Below are positions 53,578 to 61,545 of a DNA stretch of 64,000 nt, piece after piece; within the stretch, counting starts at the first letter, position 1; each line of letters begins with the position of its first letter. The position numbers and the translations under genes are program-made. Under the pieces are notes generated by a model, which was not told where the DNA came from, did not search any database, and saw only the letters and a program-made list of their open reading frames with translations. Origin of the DNA: Erythrobacter sp. (GTDB lineage: Bacteria; Pseudomonadota; Alphaproteobacteria; Sphingomonadales; Sphingomonadaceae); assembly GCF_030066995.1 (NCBI RefSeq), contig NZ_JASJAP010000002.1, positions 124,001-188,000 of the forward strand, given 5' to 3'.

Positions 53578-54303
53578 CTATTGGCGCAGCGCCTCGATCA
53601 CCATGAAGGTCGGGATCGTCGAATGGCGGCGGTACTTCTCGGGGTCGATTTGCTCCAATTCCGGCACCGGGCGGGTCTCATGAACGCCAGCAAGCGCGAA
53701 GCCCGCCGACAGGAGGGGACCGACGATCTCCTCGAAGGACCGGTAGTAGTCGGGCACGATGACGGGCTCCTCGGTGAAGCTGCGCCAGCTCGCCTCGCAG
53801 TAGTGCACACCGAATGCTGTTTCCGGTCGAAACCAGAGGTAGGACCCAAGCGGGTGCTGGACGCTGAACACCAGGCGACCGCCGGGCTTCAGGACGCGCC
53901 GAAACTCGCCGAGCGGTTTCGACCAGTCGCGCACGTAATCGAGCGCCAGCGAGGACACCACAAGGTCAAAAGAAGCATCCGCGAGCCAATCCAGCGGCTT
54001 GGCCATGTCCGCTGCGATGATCGGTGTTTCGGGGCCGTTGCGCTCCCGGGCAAGCTCCACCATGCGCGGGCTGACGTCGAACGCCGCTATCCGGCTCGCT
54101 CCGGCGGCGATCAGATCGCGGGTCAGGAATCCAGGCCCGCATCCTGCATCAAGAACGTCGAGGCCTGTGACAGCGCCGATCACCCGGCGGATTGCGGGAT
54201 GCTCGTTATAGCCGTTCTCCGCCTTGGTCTCGGCCTTTGCGGCGTAGCCGTCGGCGAGCGCTTCGTACGCTTCGAGCGCGATTGGGCGGTCCGGGTCGGC
54301 CAT
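53578..54303 (-). CDS. class I SAM-dependent methyltransferase
   Basis: The 241-residue protein has the SAM-binding motif VLDAGCGPGFLTRDL (about residue 56) and the acidic residue in AAFDVSPRMVEL. FDLVVSSLALDYVRDWSK and RVLKPGGRLVFSVQHPLG follow. It belongs to the Methyltransf_11/25-type small-molecule enzymes, with substrate unknown. The start MADPDRPIALEAYEALADGY at 54301-54303 is chosen because the open extension runs back across the rpmG gene. It converges on arfB, the stop codons being 2 nt apart. Confidence 0.8.
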   Translation of the reverse strand: MADPDRPIALEAYEALADGYAAKAETKAENGYNEHPAIRRVIGAVTGLDVLDAGCGPGFLTRDLIAAGASRIAAFDVSPRMVELARERNGPETPIIAADMAKPLDWLADASFDLVVSSLALDYVRDWSKPLGEFRRVLKPGGRLVFSVQHPLGSYLWFRPETAFGVHYCEASWRSFTEEPVIVPDYYRSFEEIVGPLLSAGFALAGVHETRPVPELEQIDPEKYRRHSTIPTFMVIEALRQ

Positions 54304-54376
54304 GCCTATGCCGTTAAGCGCAGTGAATGGCCCGATCAATGCTGAGCATTCTTGACTTCTCCCCCAGAATCGCCCA

Positions 54377-54406
54377 ATGGCGCGCGTCTGTGCGGCGGTG
54401 CGCTGA
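54377..54406 (+). CDS. possible 9-residue leader peptide upstream of rpmG
   Basis: ATG at 54377 opens the frame MARVCAAVR followed by TGA (54404-54406). The stop lies in the loop of the hairpin at 54394-54414. A ribosome translating it would prevent the hairpin from forming. There is no ribosome site before the ATG, so the frame may be fortuitous. Confidence 0.3.
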   Translation: MARVCAAVR

Positions 54407-54425
54407 GCGCCGCCCTTTGTTTTTT
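54394..54425 (+). terminator. terminator-like hairpin in the rpmG leader
   Basis: GGCGGTGC (54394-54401) pairs with GCGCCGCC (54407-54414), with one wobble, around a 5-nt loop, and is followed by TTTGTTTTTT within 54416-54425. It is a good intrinsic terminator on the plus strand, yet the nearest upstream plus-strand gene ends more than 800 nt away. It may therefore act as an attenuator in front of rpmG. Confidence 0.6.
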
Positions 54426-54474
54426 GGTTTGCCCCTGGTTTGGGCGACCACCACCCGATCTTTAGGAAACCGCC

Positions 54475-54642
54475 ATGGCGAAGCCCGCAACCGTCAAGAT
54501 CAAGCTCGTCTCGACCGCCGACACGGGCTTCTACTACGTGACGAAGAAGAACCCGCGCAACATCACCGAGAAGATGGTGTTCCGCAAATACGATCCGGTC
54601 GCGAAGAAGCATGTCGAGTTCAAGGAAGCGAAGATCAAGTAA
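54475..54642 (+). CDS. rpmG: 50S ribosomal protein L33
   Basis: The 55-residue basic protein matches bacterial L33: [19 protein letters not shown], then [19 protein letters not shown]. It lacks the zinc-binding cysteine pairs found in the C+ form. GGAAAC lies just upstream of the ATG. A terminator-like hairpin lies about 50 nt upstream of the start and a small stem (AAGCCC/GGGCTT) directly after the stop. Confidence 0.95.
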   Translation: MAKPATVKIKLVSTADTGFYYVTKKNPRNITEKMVFRKYDPVAKKHVEFKEAKIK

Positions 54643-54718
54643 GCCCGTCGGGCTTGCGGTCGCCTCGCCCCTCAACGATTCAGGCGCTATTCAAGGCCCT
54701 TCAGACAGGATGAAGGCC

Positions 54719-55414
54719 ATGAAGACGCTTCTGCCGACAATCCGCTCGAACCTCCTTTTCAGACCCAGCCGTCTGGTTGCGGGTGGTTTGCTCGCACTGG
54801 GCGCTGCGGCGCTTCCGACCGCAGCCTTGCTGAACCCCAGCTCGCCCGCGCACGCGCAAACGCAGCCTGGGGATCTGGACCGCGCGGTCGCCGCGCTGCG
54901 CGGCATCTCGACAATGCGCGCGGACTTCACCCAGACCGACCGCCAGAACAACAGCGTGCGCGGCGTCCTGACGCTCAAGCGCCCGGGCAAGATCCGCTTC
55001 GATTACGGGTCGGATGCGGACTTCCTGATGGTTTCGAACGGTAAATCGCTCTACATGATCGACTACGAGGTGGGGCAAGTCGAACGCTGGCCGATCAAGA
55101 ACACTCCGCTTGGCGCGCTGCTGGATCCCGGACGCGATGTGAAGCGCTACGGCACCCTTGTCGAGACCGGGAGCCAGGACGTGGTCAGCGTGATAGTCGA
55201 GGATCCCAAGAAGCCGGAATACGGTGCCATCAACCTGATTTTCTTCCGGAATGAGCGCGCGCCCGGCGGCTTGCAGCTGGTCAACTGGGTCGCAAAGGAC
55301 GCGCAGAACTATCGCACGACAGTGCGGCTTTCGAATCACCGATACGGCGTTTCGGTGGCAGACAGCACTTTCACCTTTCGCGATCCGCGCCGCTCATCTC
55401 GTCGCCCGAAATAA
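54719..55414 (+). CDS. lolA: LolA-like outer-membrane lipoprotein carrier
   Basis: The 231-residue periplasmic protein has a signal peptide (about 1-43). Its single LolA-type domain contains AALRGISTMRADFTQTDRQ, GVLTLKRPGKIRFDY and LYMIDYEVGQVERWPI. It carries lipoproteins from the LolCDE complex to the outer membrane; the window encodes at least six predicted lipoproteins. The ATG at 54719 is favoured because AGGA lies 8 nt upstream; another ATG at 54710 is in frame. The following plus-strand genes xth and ribA are separated from it by a minus-strand phosphatase. Confidence 0.85.
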   Translation: MKTLLPTIRSNLLFRPSRLVAGGLLALGAAALPTAALLNPSSPAHAQTQPGDLDRAVAALRGISTMRADFTQTDRQNNSVRGVLTLKRPGKIRFDYGSDADFLMVSNGKSLYMIDYEVGQVERWPIKNTPLGALLDPGRDVKRYGTLVETGSQDVVSVIVEDPKKPEYGAINLIFFRNERAPGGLQLVNWVAKDAQNYRTTVRLSNHRYGVSVADSTFTFRDPRRSSRRPK

Positions 55415-55508
55415 ACGTTTCAACGCCGAAAAGTTGTAAGCACGCGACAAACCCAAGCGGGCGTTCATTTGCGCGAAAGCCACACTCCCGTAAACACAGG
55501 AATACAAG

Positions 55509-55627
55509 GTGGACGAAGACGGGTTTCCCCCCTGTTGCCCTGGTCTTCGATTGAGAGACGCCTTGTGCAAGCGTGACGAACGCTCAAACGGAACCCCTGT
55601 CCCAACGCCCCCGGGACAGGGGTTTTT
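55509..55627 (+). ncRNA. candidate small RNA with C-rich loop and own terminator
   Basis: Between lolA and the convergent phosphatase gene, CGAAGAC (55514-55520) pairs with GTCTTCG (55543-55549), extended by GGG/CCC. The exposed loop contains TTTCCCCCCT. Two short stems follow (around 55558-55582), and the segment ends in a perfect terminator (55592-55627). No open frame explains it. A C-rich loop and own terminator are typical of trans-acting small RNAs in alphaproteobacteria. The 5-prime end is not fixed, and it could instead be the lolA 3-prime region. Confidence 0.35.
55592..55627 (+). terminator. strong intrinsic terminator
   Basis: A perfect 12-bp stem (AACCCCTGTCCC with GGGACAGGGGTT) encloses a 9-nt loop, and TTTTT overlaps and follows. 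It lies about 180 nt after the lolA stop and about 40 nt before the phosphatase stop on the other strand. It may serve both directions to some extent. Confidence 0.85.
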
Positions 55628-55669
55628 CGTTGGGGGGGCGTAGGCTCTGGGTGGCCGCCGAGGGAGCAA

Positions 55670-57304
55670 TCACTCCCTCAGAGCCATCTCCATCACCTGA
55701 AAGACGCTGGTGTTGTCGACGAAGTCACCATTCCAGCGATAAGGCTCACCCCAAAGGGCCCTGGCGCGCGTGTCGGTGCGGGTGAATTGCGCAAATCTCT
55801 CCGACCCGATGCCGATCGCCCAAAGCGGGACCAGCTCGTTGGTGTGGTTGCCCGAGGCGAACTGATAGCCAGGCATGTTTCCTTTGCCGCGATCCTGCAC
55901 GGCGAGGAAGCCGTTAAAGGTATCCTCGGCCGGGTTGAAGCGCGCGGCGGTGAGCGCTTCGGGCGTGCGCTCGACCGCGATCGGGCCGCCGGCGCTGTTG
56001 GTGAAAGTGCCCTCGCCCCAGATGCCGCCGCACTCATGATCCGACGTGATGATCACGAGCGTTTCCTCCCAGCTGGAATTCGCCTCCACCCAAGCGATAA
56101 CCGCGTCGACCGTGGCGTTGAAATCGACCTGTTCCTCAATGTAGCGAGGCATGTTGTTGGCGTGGCCCATCCAGTCGATCGCGCCGCCTTCGATCATCAG
56201 GAAAAACCCGTCTTCGTCCCGATTGAGCACGTTGAGCGCGCCAAGCGCCATGGTCGGCAAGTCGGGGACGCCGGGGTTGAACGCCATGCCCGAAGGCGTG
56301 TCGACGTCCAACAGATCCTCGCGCCCGGCTTGAAGCGTTGACCCGGTGCGCGCGATGCCGACCACGCGTTCAGGCACATTGGCGCCCGCTGCGAGCGCTT
56401 CGAAGTCCTCCTTCGCATCGATGAAGGCAAAGCCGTTGAGACCCGCTGCGCTGGTCAGAGCGCCAAGTGTCTCAGAGCCCCCAACATAGCGATAGTCGCG
56501 CTCTTTCTCAGGGTTCTTCGGGCGCCCGCTTGCATCATAGAGCGGGTGGCCCCCGCCCATGATCACATTGAGGTCACTCGCGACCATCTCGTTGAATATC
56601 TCATCGTAATTGTTGCGACTGACATTGTGCGCGATGGCTGCAGCGGGCGTCGCGTGACTGGCCATTACAGAAGAAATCGCGCCCGCCGCGCGCCCACGAT
56701 CCATTGCGACCTGCGCGATCGTGCGGAACCGTTCGTTCGCGCTCCAGTCCATATTGATGCGCCCGTTCGCGGTCTTGCGCCCGGTCATCAGCGCGGTGCC
56801 TGCCGCCGCGCTGTCCGTATAGGTGGTGTAGCTCTTGGCCTCCGGGGCAAAATCGCCTGCAAACGTGTTTTCGAACCGCTCCCAGCGCGTGCGCGGATCG
56901 TAGCCCTGCTCAACCGCCCCCGTCGCCAGCTCGACATCCGAAGCGCTCGGCAAAAGGCGTCCTTCTTCGTCCACCAGGTTGAGCGAGCTGTGCGCCATGC
57001 CGAGCACAACGGGCCGAGTGCCGTCGGGACGCACGACTTGATAGGACTGCGCACCTGCCTTGCCCTGATAATAATCGGCGGCGAGCCAGCCGTTAAAGCC
57101 GATCCCGTCGGAGATCAGCAGGATCACGTTCTTCGCCTTCCCCGGTGATCGCGTTGGCGCAGCGGTCGCGGATACGACGCGCTCAGCGCTGGGGGCTTCG
57201 CCGGCACGGGGCGCGTAGCTCGTATTGTTGATCGCGGCCACACAGGCGCTGAGCGAAAGGCTAGCAGTGGCAAGGACAAGGATGGGCTTGAAGGATCGAA
57301 TCAT
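55670..57304 (-). CDS. alkaline phosphatase, lipoprotein
   Basis: The 544-residue protein belongs to the PhoA-type alkaline phosphatase superfamily. NVILLISDGIGFNGWLA gives the first metal Asp, YTDSAAAGTALMTGRK the nucleophile Ser (about 153), MIEGGAIDWMGHANN further ligands and ITSDHECGGIWG the late His. The signal ends with SLSAC, a lipobox (Cys 21), so it is probably membrane-tethered in the periplasm. It would release phosphate from esters, which fits the two PstS-like lipoproteins elsewhere in the window. AAAGGGG lies just upstream of the ATG. The longer open frame to 58366 is a shadow of xth. Confidence 0.9.
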   Translation of the reverse strand: MIRSFKPILVLATASLSLSACVAAINNTSYAPRAGEAPSAERVVSATAAPTRSPGKAKNVILLISDGIGFNGWLAADYYQGKAGAQSYQVVRPDGTRPVVLGMAHSSLNLVDEEGRLLPSASDVELATGAVEQGYDPRTRWERFENTFAGDFAPEAKSYTTYTDSAAAGTALMTGRKTANGRINMDWSANERFRTIAQVAMDRGRAAGAISSVMASHATPAAAIAHNVSRNNYDEIFNEMVASDLNVIMGGGHPLYDASGRPKNPEKERDYRYVGGSETLGALTSAAGLNGFAFIDAKEDFEALAAGANVPERVVGIARTGSTLQAGREDLLDVDTPSGMAFNPGVPDLPTMALGALNVLNRDEDGFFLMIEGGAIDWMGHANNMPRYIEEQVDFNATVDAVIAWVEANSSWEETLVIITSDHECGGIWGEGTFTNSAGGPIAVERTPEALTAARFNPAEDTFNGFLAVQDRGKGNMPGYQFASGNHTNELVPLWAIGIGSERFAQFTRTDTRARALWGEPYRWNGDFVDNTSVFQVMEMALRE

Positions 57305-57412
57305 GGCAGGCCCCTTTGATGCTGGAAACGTTGTGCGGCGCCCTATCCGACAAGGTTGCGGGGCGAAAGCTAAAGCTTGTCGGTGCCCGGCCACGCTCCT
57401 AAGTCTGCAGCC

Positions 57413-58201
57413 ATGGTTTCGGTTGCGACATGGAATATCAACTCGGCCCGGCTGCGCCTGCCGATCATCGAGAAATACCTTTCCCAGGAAGCGCCGGACG
57501 TTCTGTGCCTTCAGGAAATCAAGTGTCTGGAGAGCCAGTTTCCAGCCCAGGCTCTGGCGGACATGGGCTACACGCATCAGGCGATTTGCGGGCAGAAAGG
57601 CTATCACGGCGTTGCGACGGTAAGCCGCCTGCCGATCCACGAGGTTTCGCGTCACGACTGGCAGGCCAACGGAGAAGCGCGCCACGTGGGTGTGGAACTG
57701 GTTGGCAAAGACGTCGTGATCGAGAACGTCTACGTCCCCGCCGGCGGCGATGTGCCGGACCGCGAGCAGAACGCGAAATTTGGTCAGAAGCTCGATTTTG
57801 TGGAGCGCATGACGCGCTGGGCCGATGACGTGGAACGTCCGACGCTGATTGTCGGAGATTTCAACATTGCGCCGCTTGAAAGCGACGTGTGGAGCCACAA
57901 GCAGCTGCTCAAGGTGGTGAGCCACACGCCGATCGAGGTTGAGACCTTGCAGCGCTTCAAGGACGCGCATGGCTGGGTGGATATCGGGCGCGAGTTCGTC
58001 GCCGAACCGGAGCGCTATTTCAGCTGGTGGTCGTACCGCTCGCCCAACTGGCGAACCAATGATCGCGGGCGACGGCTCGATCACATGTGGGCGAGCGCCC
58101 CGCTCGCGGCCCAGGCCAGGGCGCACCGCGTGCTCGAAGACGCGCGCGACTGGGAGAAGCCGTCGGACCACATCCCGCTGGTAACGGAGTTCGACCTCTG
58201 A
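57413..58201 (+). CDS. xth: exodeoxyribonuclease III
   Basis: The 262-residue enzyme has the AP-endonuclease/exonuclease III motifs: ATWNINSARLR, VLCLQEIKCL, YVPAGGDVPDRE, LIVGDFNIAP, RLDHMWASAP and the final KPSDHIPLV. It repairs abasic sites and degrades DNA from 3-prime ends. It has the compact Xth length with no extension. The ATG at 57413 fits the conserved start; no clear ribosome site is seen. The following ribA frame starts 2 nt after its stop. Confidence 0.93.
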   Translation: MVSVATWNINSARLRLPIIEKYLSQEAPDVLCLQEIKCLESQFPAQALADMGYTHQAICGQKGYHGVATVSRLPIHEVSRHDWQANGEARHVGVELVGKDVVIENVYVPAGGDVPDREQNAKFGQKLDFVERMTRWADDVERPTLIVGDFNIAPLESDVWSHKQLLKVVSHTPIEVETLQRFKDAHGWVDIGREFVAEPERYFSWWSYRSPNWRTNDRGRRLDHMWASAPLAAQARAHRVLEDARDWEKPSDHIPLVTEFDL

Positions 58202-58203
58202 GC

Positions 58204-59268
58204 TTGCCGTCCTCCCCAGAACGGCGCGCGGCGCAGGCGGTGGACGCGCTGCGCCACGGCTGGCCGCTTGCGTTTCAGGATGGGCCCACGCTACTGCCGG
58301 TGGAAACCGCCATCGCGCGGCAGGCAAGCGCGCCGCGCATGCTGGTATCGGCCGCCCGCGCCGCAACGCTCAAACTCGCCAATCAGCGCGAAGCGGCGGT
58401 TCCGCACGCGCCGGTCCTGATCCGTGGTGGCGAGCCCTTTGACCTTGCCCAAGCCCTTCCGATTGCCGATCCGGCGCTTGACCTTGGCAACCCATTCAAG
58501 GGGCCGTTCAAGGCCGAGACCCTCGATTGGGATGACACCGCGCGCGCGGCGATGGAGCTGGCGCGGATCGCGGGTATCCTGCCCGCCTTTCTGGTCAATC
58601 CGGCGGACGCAGGCGAAGCGCACACCCTGGAAGCGACAGACCTTGCCGCCTACACCGACGCCGGCGCGCTCAAGGTCATCACCCGCGCGCGGCTTCCGGT
58701 CGCGGCAAGCGAAGACAGCGAGATCATCGCGTTCCGTTCGACCGCCGACACGCGTGAGCACATCGCGCTTATCATCGGCAAGCAGAGCGGCGATCGCGAG
58801 CCGCTGGTGCGCCTGCATTCCGAGTGCCTGACCGGCGATGTTCTGGGCAGTCTCAAATGCGATTGCGGCCCGCAACTCGACGCGGCCATCGCCGCGATGG
58901 ACAAGCACGCGCGCGAAGACGGCGGCTGGGGCGCGGTTCTCTACATGCGCCAGGAAGGGCGCGGAATTGGTCTCATCAACAAGCTGCGCGCCTATCGCTT
59001 GCAGGATCAGGGGTTCGACACGGTCGATGCGAATAACCGGCTGGGTCTGCCCGATGAGGCGCGCGATTTTCCAACCGCGGCGCGGATGCTGGAGCTGATC
59101 GGAGCGACGTCGATCCGGCTGCTCACCAACAATCCCGCGAAGGTGAAGAGCCTTGAACGCGCAGGCATTACGGTGAGCGAGCGGGTTCAGCACCAACTGC
59201 CCGACAATCCTTACAACGCCAAATACCTCGCGACCAAGCGCGATCGCTCGGGGCACCTGTTGCTATGA
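58204..59268 (+). CDS. ribA: GTP cyclohydrolase II
   Basis: The C-terminal about 200 residues are a RibA domain. RLHSECLTGDVLGSLKCDCG supplies the zinc-binding cysteines, YMRQEGRGIGLINKLRAY the GTP site and LLTNNPAKVKSLE a late motif. It opens GTP as the first step of riboflavin synthesis. The N-terminal about 150 residues are Ala/Leu-rich and do not show the DHBP synthase motifs of the RibBA fusion, so it is a RibA with an extension. The start is uncertain: TTG at 58204 (2 nt after the xth stop) or a later GTG. The stop overlaps the next gene in ATGA. Confidence 0.87.
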   Translation: MPSSPERRAAQAVDALRHGWPLAFQDGPTLLPVETAIARQASAPRMLVSAARAATLKLANQREAAVPHAPVLIRGGEPFDLAQALPIADPALDLGNPFKGPFKAETLDWDDTARAAMELARIAGILPAFLVNPADAGEAHTLEATDLAAYTDAGALKVITRARLPVAASEDSEIIAFRSTADTREHIALIIGKQSGDREPLVRLHSECLTGDVLGSLKCDCGPQLDAAIAAMDKHAREDGGWGAVLYMRQEGRGIGLINKLRAYRLQDQGFDTVDANNRLGLPDEARDFPTAARMLELIGATSIRLLTNNPAKVKSLERAGITVSERVQHQLPDNPYNAKYLATKRDRSGHLLL

Positions 59269-59780
59269 GCGGTCCCCAGTTCGCCGTCACGATCCGGCCG
59301 GAAGCGCCGGGCGACGAGGACACGATCTTCGCTCTGACCAAGGCGGCGTTTCGCGATATGCCGTTTAGCGAAGGCGACGAACAACACCTTGTCAACGCGC
59401 TGCGCAAGGATGGCGATCTCGCTCTTTCGCTTGTGGCGGAGGACGCGACACGGATCGTTGGGCACATCGCGTTCTCGCCCGTTGAGATCGAAGACGGGAC
59501 AAAGGGTTGGTTTGGTCTAGGGCCGGTATCCGTCTGGCCGGAGCTGCATCATCGAGGCATTGGTAGTGCGCTGATTCGCCATGGCATCGCCGATATGCGC
59601 GAGCGCGGCGCCAAGGGCATCGTGTTACTCGGAAGCGCCGAATACTATCCGCGGTTTGGCTTTCGCCATGAAACGCAACTGCGTTATCCCGGCCCGCCGG
59701 CTGAGTATTTTCAATGCCTGGTGCTGGATGGTGAGCTGCCCAGCGGCGTGGTCACCTACGCCCCCGCGTTCAAAGCCTAG
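59265..59780 (+). CDS. GNAT-family N-acetyltransferase (YhbS-like)
   Basis: The 171-residue protein has a GNAT core with GWFGLGPVSVWPELHHRGIGSALIR, given in parts, as the acetyl-CoA-binding segment (R-G-I-G). VLLGSAEYYPRFGFRHE, typical of the YhbS/predicted-acetyltransferase group, follows. Substrate is unknown. It is coupled to ribA by an ATGA overlap, and its stop shares CTAG with the stop of the convergent beta-helix gene. Confidence 0.85.
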   Translation: MSGPQFAVTIRPEAPGDEDTIFALTKAAFRDMPFSEGDEQHLVNALRKDGDLALSLVAEDATRIVGHIAFSPVEIEDGTKGWFGLGPVSVWPELHHRGIGSALIRHGIADMRERGAKGIVLLGSAEYYPRFGFRHETQLRYPGPPAEYFQCLVLDGELPSGVVTYAPAFKA

Positions 59781-60772
59781 CGCCGCTCATATTGCGTCAA
59801 CCCCGCCGCCAGACGGTTGTTCGCCATCGCGACGCGCGCGCCGGTCCAGTCGGCAAGAAACGCGCTTTGACGGCGAACGCCAGGGACGAAGCGCGCTTCG
59901 TTATCCGTCACCCGCAGGCCATCGGACGGGTTCAGGATTTCCTCCGATCCCAGCGCAAGAAAGGCGGAGTAATTCTCCTTGCTCTTGCCCTGCACGAACC
60001 AGTTGTTAGCGATCGATCCGGTCGCGCCGGCGGGCAGATCGATCATGTAATTGGTTTTAACGCCGCCAGCGTCGTCAAACGAATTGTCCTCTATCACCAC
60101 CACGCCCGCGCGCGATTTCACATAATGCCCGCCGCGCCCGCGCTCGAACCGGCTCTCTCGCACGGTGAGCTTTCCATAGCCGCCAACATAGATCGAATGC
60201 GCGCAGCCAGCGGGGTTCACACAGGTGCCAAGCCCGCTGAATGTTGAGCGCAGGATCGTGATCTCTGAAGCCGGATCGCTGGCCGAGAGTATGCCCTGCT
60301 GGCTGTCGAGGAAGCGGGAATAGGCGATGGCGAGCGGGCCACGCTCAATACGGATACCGGCGCCGTTGCCATCGGGTACATGATAATTGCGAAACGTCAG
60401 CCCGCGCACCTCGGCGCCCTCCCCGCGCAGCACGAGGCCCGCTTTGCCCTCACAGGCGCGGCCCTCCAGCGCCGCCTTGCCCGGCTCGGCGGCGAGATAG
60501 GCGATCACACCGCTCTCTTGCACGGCGCACTGGCGATAGGTTCCCGAGGCGATCCGGATCGTCCCGCGCTTGTCGCCGATCGCATCGACGGCGCGCTGCA
60601 AGGAGGCGTAGGACTTGCCCGTTTCGACGACGGTGAACGGCGCCGAACGCGCCTCGGCCTGCGCTGTATCGCCCGCCGGATTGCCGAGCGCCGGAACGAA
60701 AAGCACAAGGAGCGCCGCGATCCGGCGGATCGTTGGTGACCTTGTGCGCGCGGGATCGGGGGCATGGCTCAT
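59777..60772 (-). CDS. exported right-handed beta-helix protein
   Basis: The 331-residue product has a signal peptide (about 1-40). A parallel beta-helix-like repeat region follows (SYASLQRAVDAIGDKRGTI, RGLTFRNYHVPDGNGAGI, REITILRS-like and LTVRESRFERGRGGHYVKSR segments) with regular Asn/Gly turns and hydrophobic faces. Such proteins are often polysaccharide lyases, epimerases or adhesion modules; no catalytic residues are identified. The start MSHAP at 60770-60772 is chosen over an upstream TTG. It is convergent with the acetyltransferase. Confidence 0.75.
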   Translation of the reverse strand: MSHAPDPARTRSPTIRRIAALLVLFVPALGNPAGDTAQAEARSAPFTVVETGKSYASLQRAVDAIGDKRGTIRIASGTYRQCAVQESGVIAYLAAEPGKAALEGRACEGKAGLVLRGEGAEVRGLTFRNYHVPDGNGAGIRIERGPLAIAYSRFLDSQQGILSASDPASEITILRSTFSGLGTCVNPAGCAHSIYVGGYGKLTVRESRFERGRGGHYVKSRAGVVVIEDNSFDDAGGVKTNYMIDLPAGATGSIANNWFVQGKSKENYSAFLALGSEEILNPSDGLRVTDNEARFVPGVRRQSAFLADWTGARVAMANNRLAAGLTQYERR

Positions 60773-60937
60773 GACGCGCAAGGTCTACGCTGCCACCGGC
60801 GCGAGCCAAGGCTGCGCTGTCCGCTGTGCCGTTTCGATGCAGCGATTCCTCCTTGGCTTAACACCGGTAGTGCGTTTACATCCCGAAGCGTTAGTTAAAG
60901 GAAAGGCCGCGCCTTGGGCGGTTTTGAGGAGGACAGC

Positions 60938-61300
60938 ATGAAGGATTTCACCACTTTTGCATCGCTTGGCGCGCTCTCGCTCGCGCTCGCCGCCTGCGGA
61001 TCGGCTGAGGACAGCGCAACGGAAGCCACGCCCGATACGGTCGAAGTGGCGGCCGATGAAGCGCTTGAGCCGGTTACCGATGAACCGGTGGAAGACGAGG
61101 ACGCGACCGATCTGGAAGGCGTGGAAGGCCCGCCAGCGGTCAGCGAAGAGACGGCCAACGCGGCGGCTGAAAACGCCGCCGACGTCGCTGCGCAGGCCGA
61201 AGCCGCCGCCGCTGAAGCCGAGGCGGCTGCAGACGCCGCCTCGAACGCGCTCGATGCGGCTGAGGAAGCGGTCGATCAAGTGGACAAGATCATCGACTGA
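60938..61300 (+). CDS. Ala-rich coiled-coil lipoprotein
   Basis: The 120-residue product has a lipoprotein signal with LALAAC. An acidic linker (ATPDTVEVAADEALEPVTDE) follows, then an Ala/Glu-rich helical half with heptad character (AAENAADVAAQAEAAAAEA). A GAGGAGGA ribosome site lies upstream of the ATG. It may span the periplasm as a short coiled coil, but no family is recognised. A second small lipoprotein gene starts 7 nt later. Confidence 0.78.
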   Translation: MKDFTTFASLGALSLALAACGSAEDSATEATPDTVEVAADEALEPVTDEPVEDEDATDLEGVEGPPAVSEETANAAAENAADVAAQAEAAAAEAEAAADAASNALDAAEEAVDQVDKIID

Positions 61301-61307
61301 CCCCTTC

Positions 61308-61541
61308 ATGCCAAGCGCCAACTGCCTCGCCTTTTCGCTGATTGCGGCGCTGCCTCTGGCGGCGTGCAGCGGCGGCGAACAGGCCGGCAAGGGCCCCGGC
61401 GCCATCAGCGAAGGCGAGAAGCAGGCGCTCGACAAGGCGGCTGAAATGCTCGACGCGCAGCGCCTGCCAGACGACGCGCTTCCACCTCTGGGCCCCGCCG
61501 AGGGGGAGACGCCCGAACAGACCGATCCGCGACAGGACTGA
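61308..61541 (+). CDS. small lipoprotein, 77 residues
   Basis: The frame starts 7 nt after the upstream lipoprotein stop and encodes a signal with LPLAAC (Cys 20). A Gly/Ala-rich stretch and a short helical segment (EGEKQALDKAAEMLDAQ) follow, ending in an acidic Pro-rich tail. The acyl-CoA dehydrogenase ATG follows 4 nt after the stop, so all three genes may be co-transcribed. No function is recognised; the tight packing and a clear lipobox argue that it is real. Confidence 0.7.
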   Translation: MPSANCLAFSLIAALPLAACSGGEQAGKGPGAISEGEKQALDKAAEMLDAQRLPDDALPPLGPAEGETPEQTDPRQD

Positions 61542-61545
61542 TCCC

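Noticed and set aside
57305..58366. upstream extension of the alkaline phosphatase frame
   Set aside because: It runs opposite xth, lacks any motif, and the signal peptide and ribosome site place the start at 57304.
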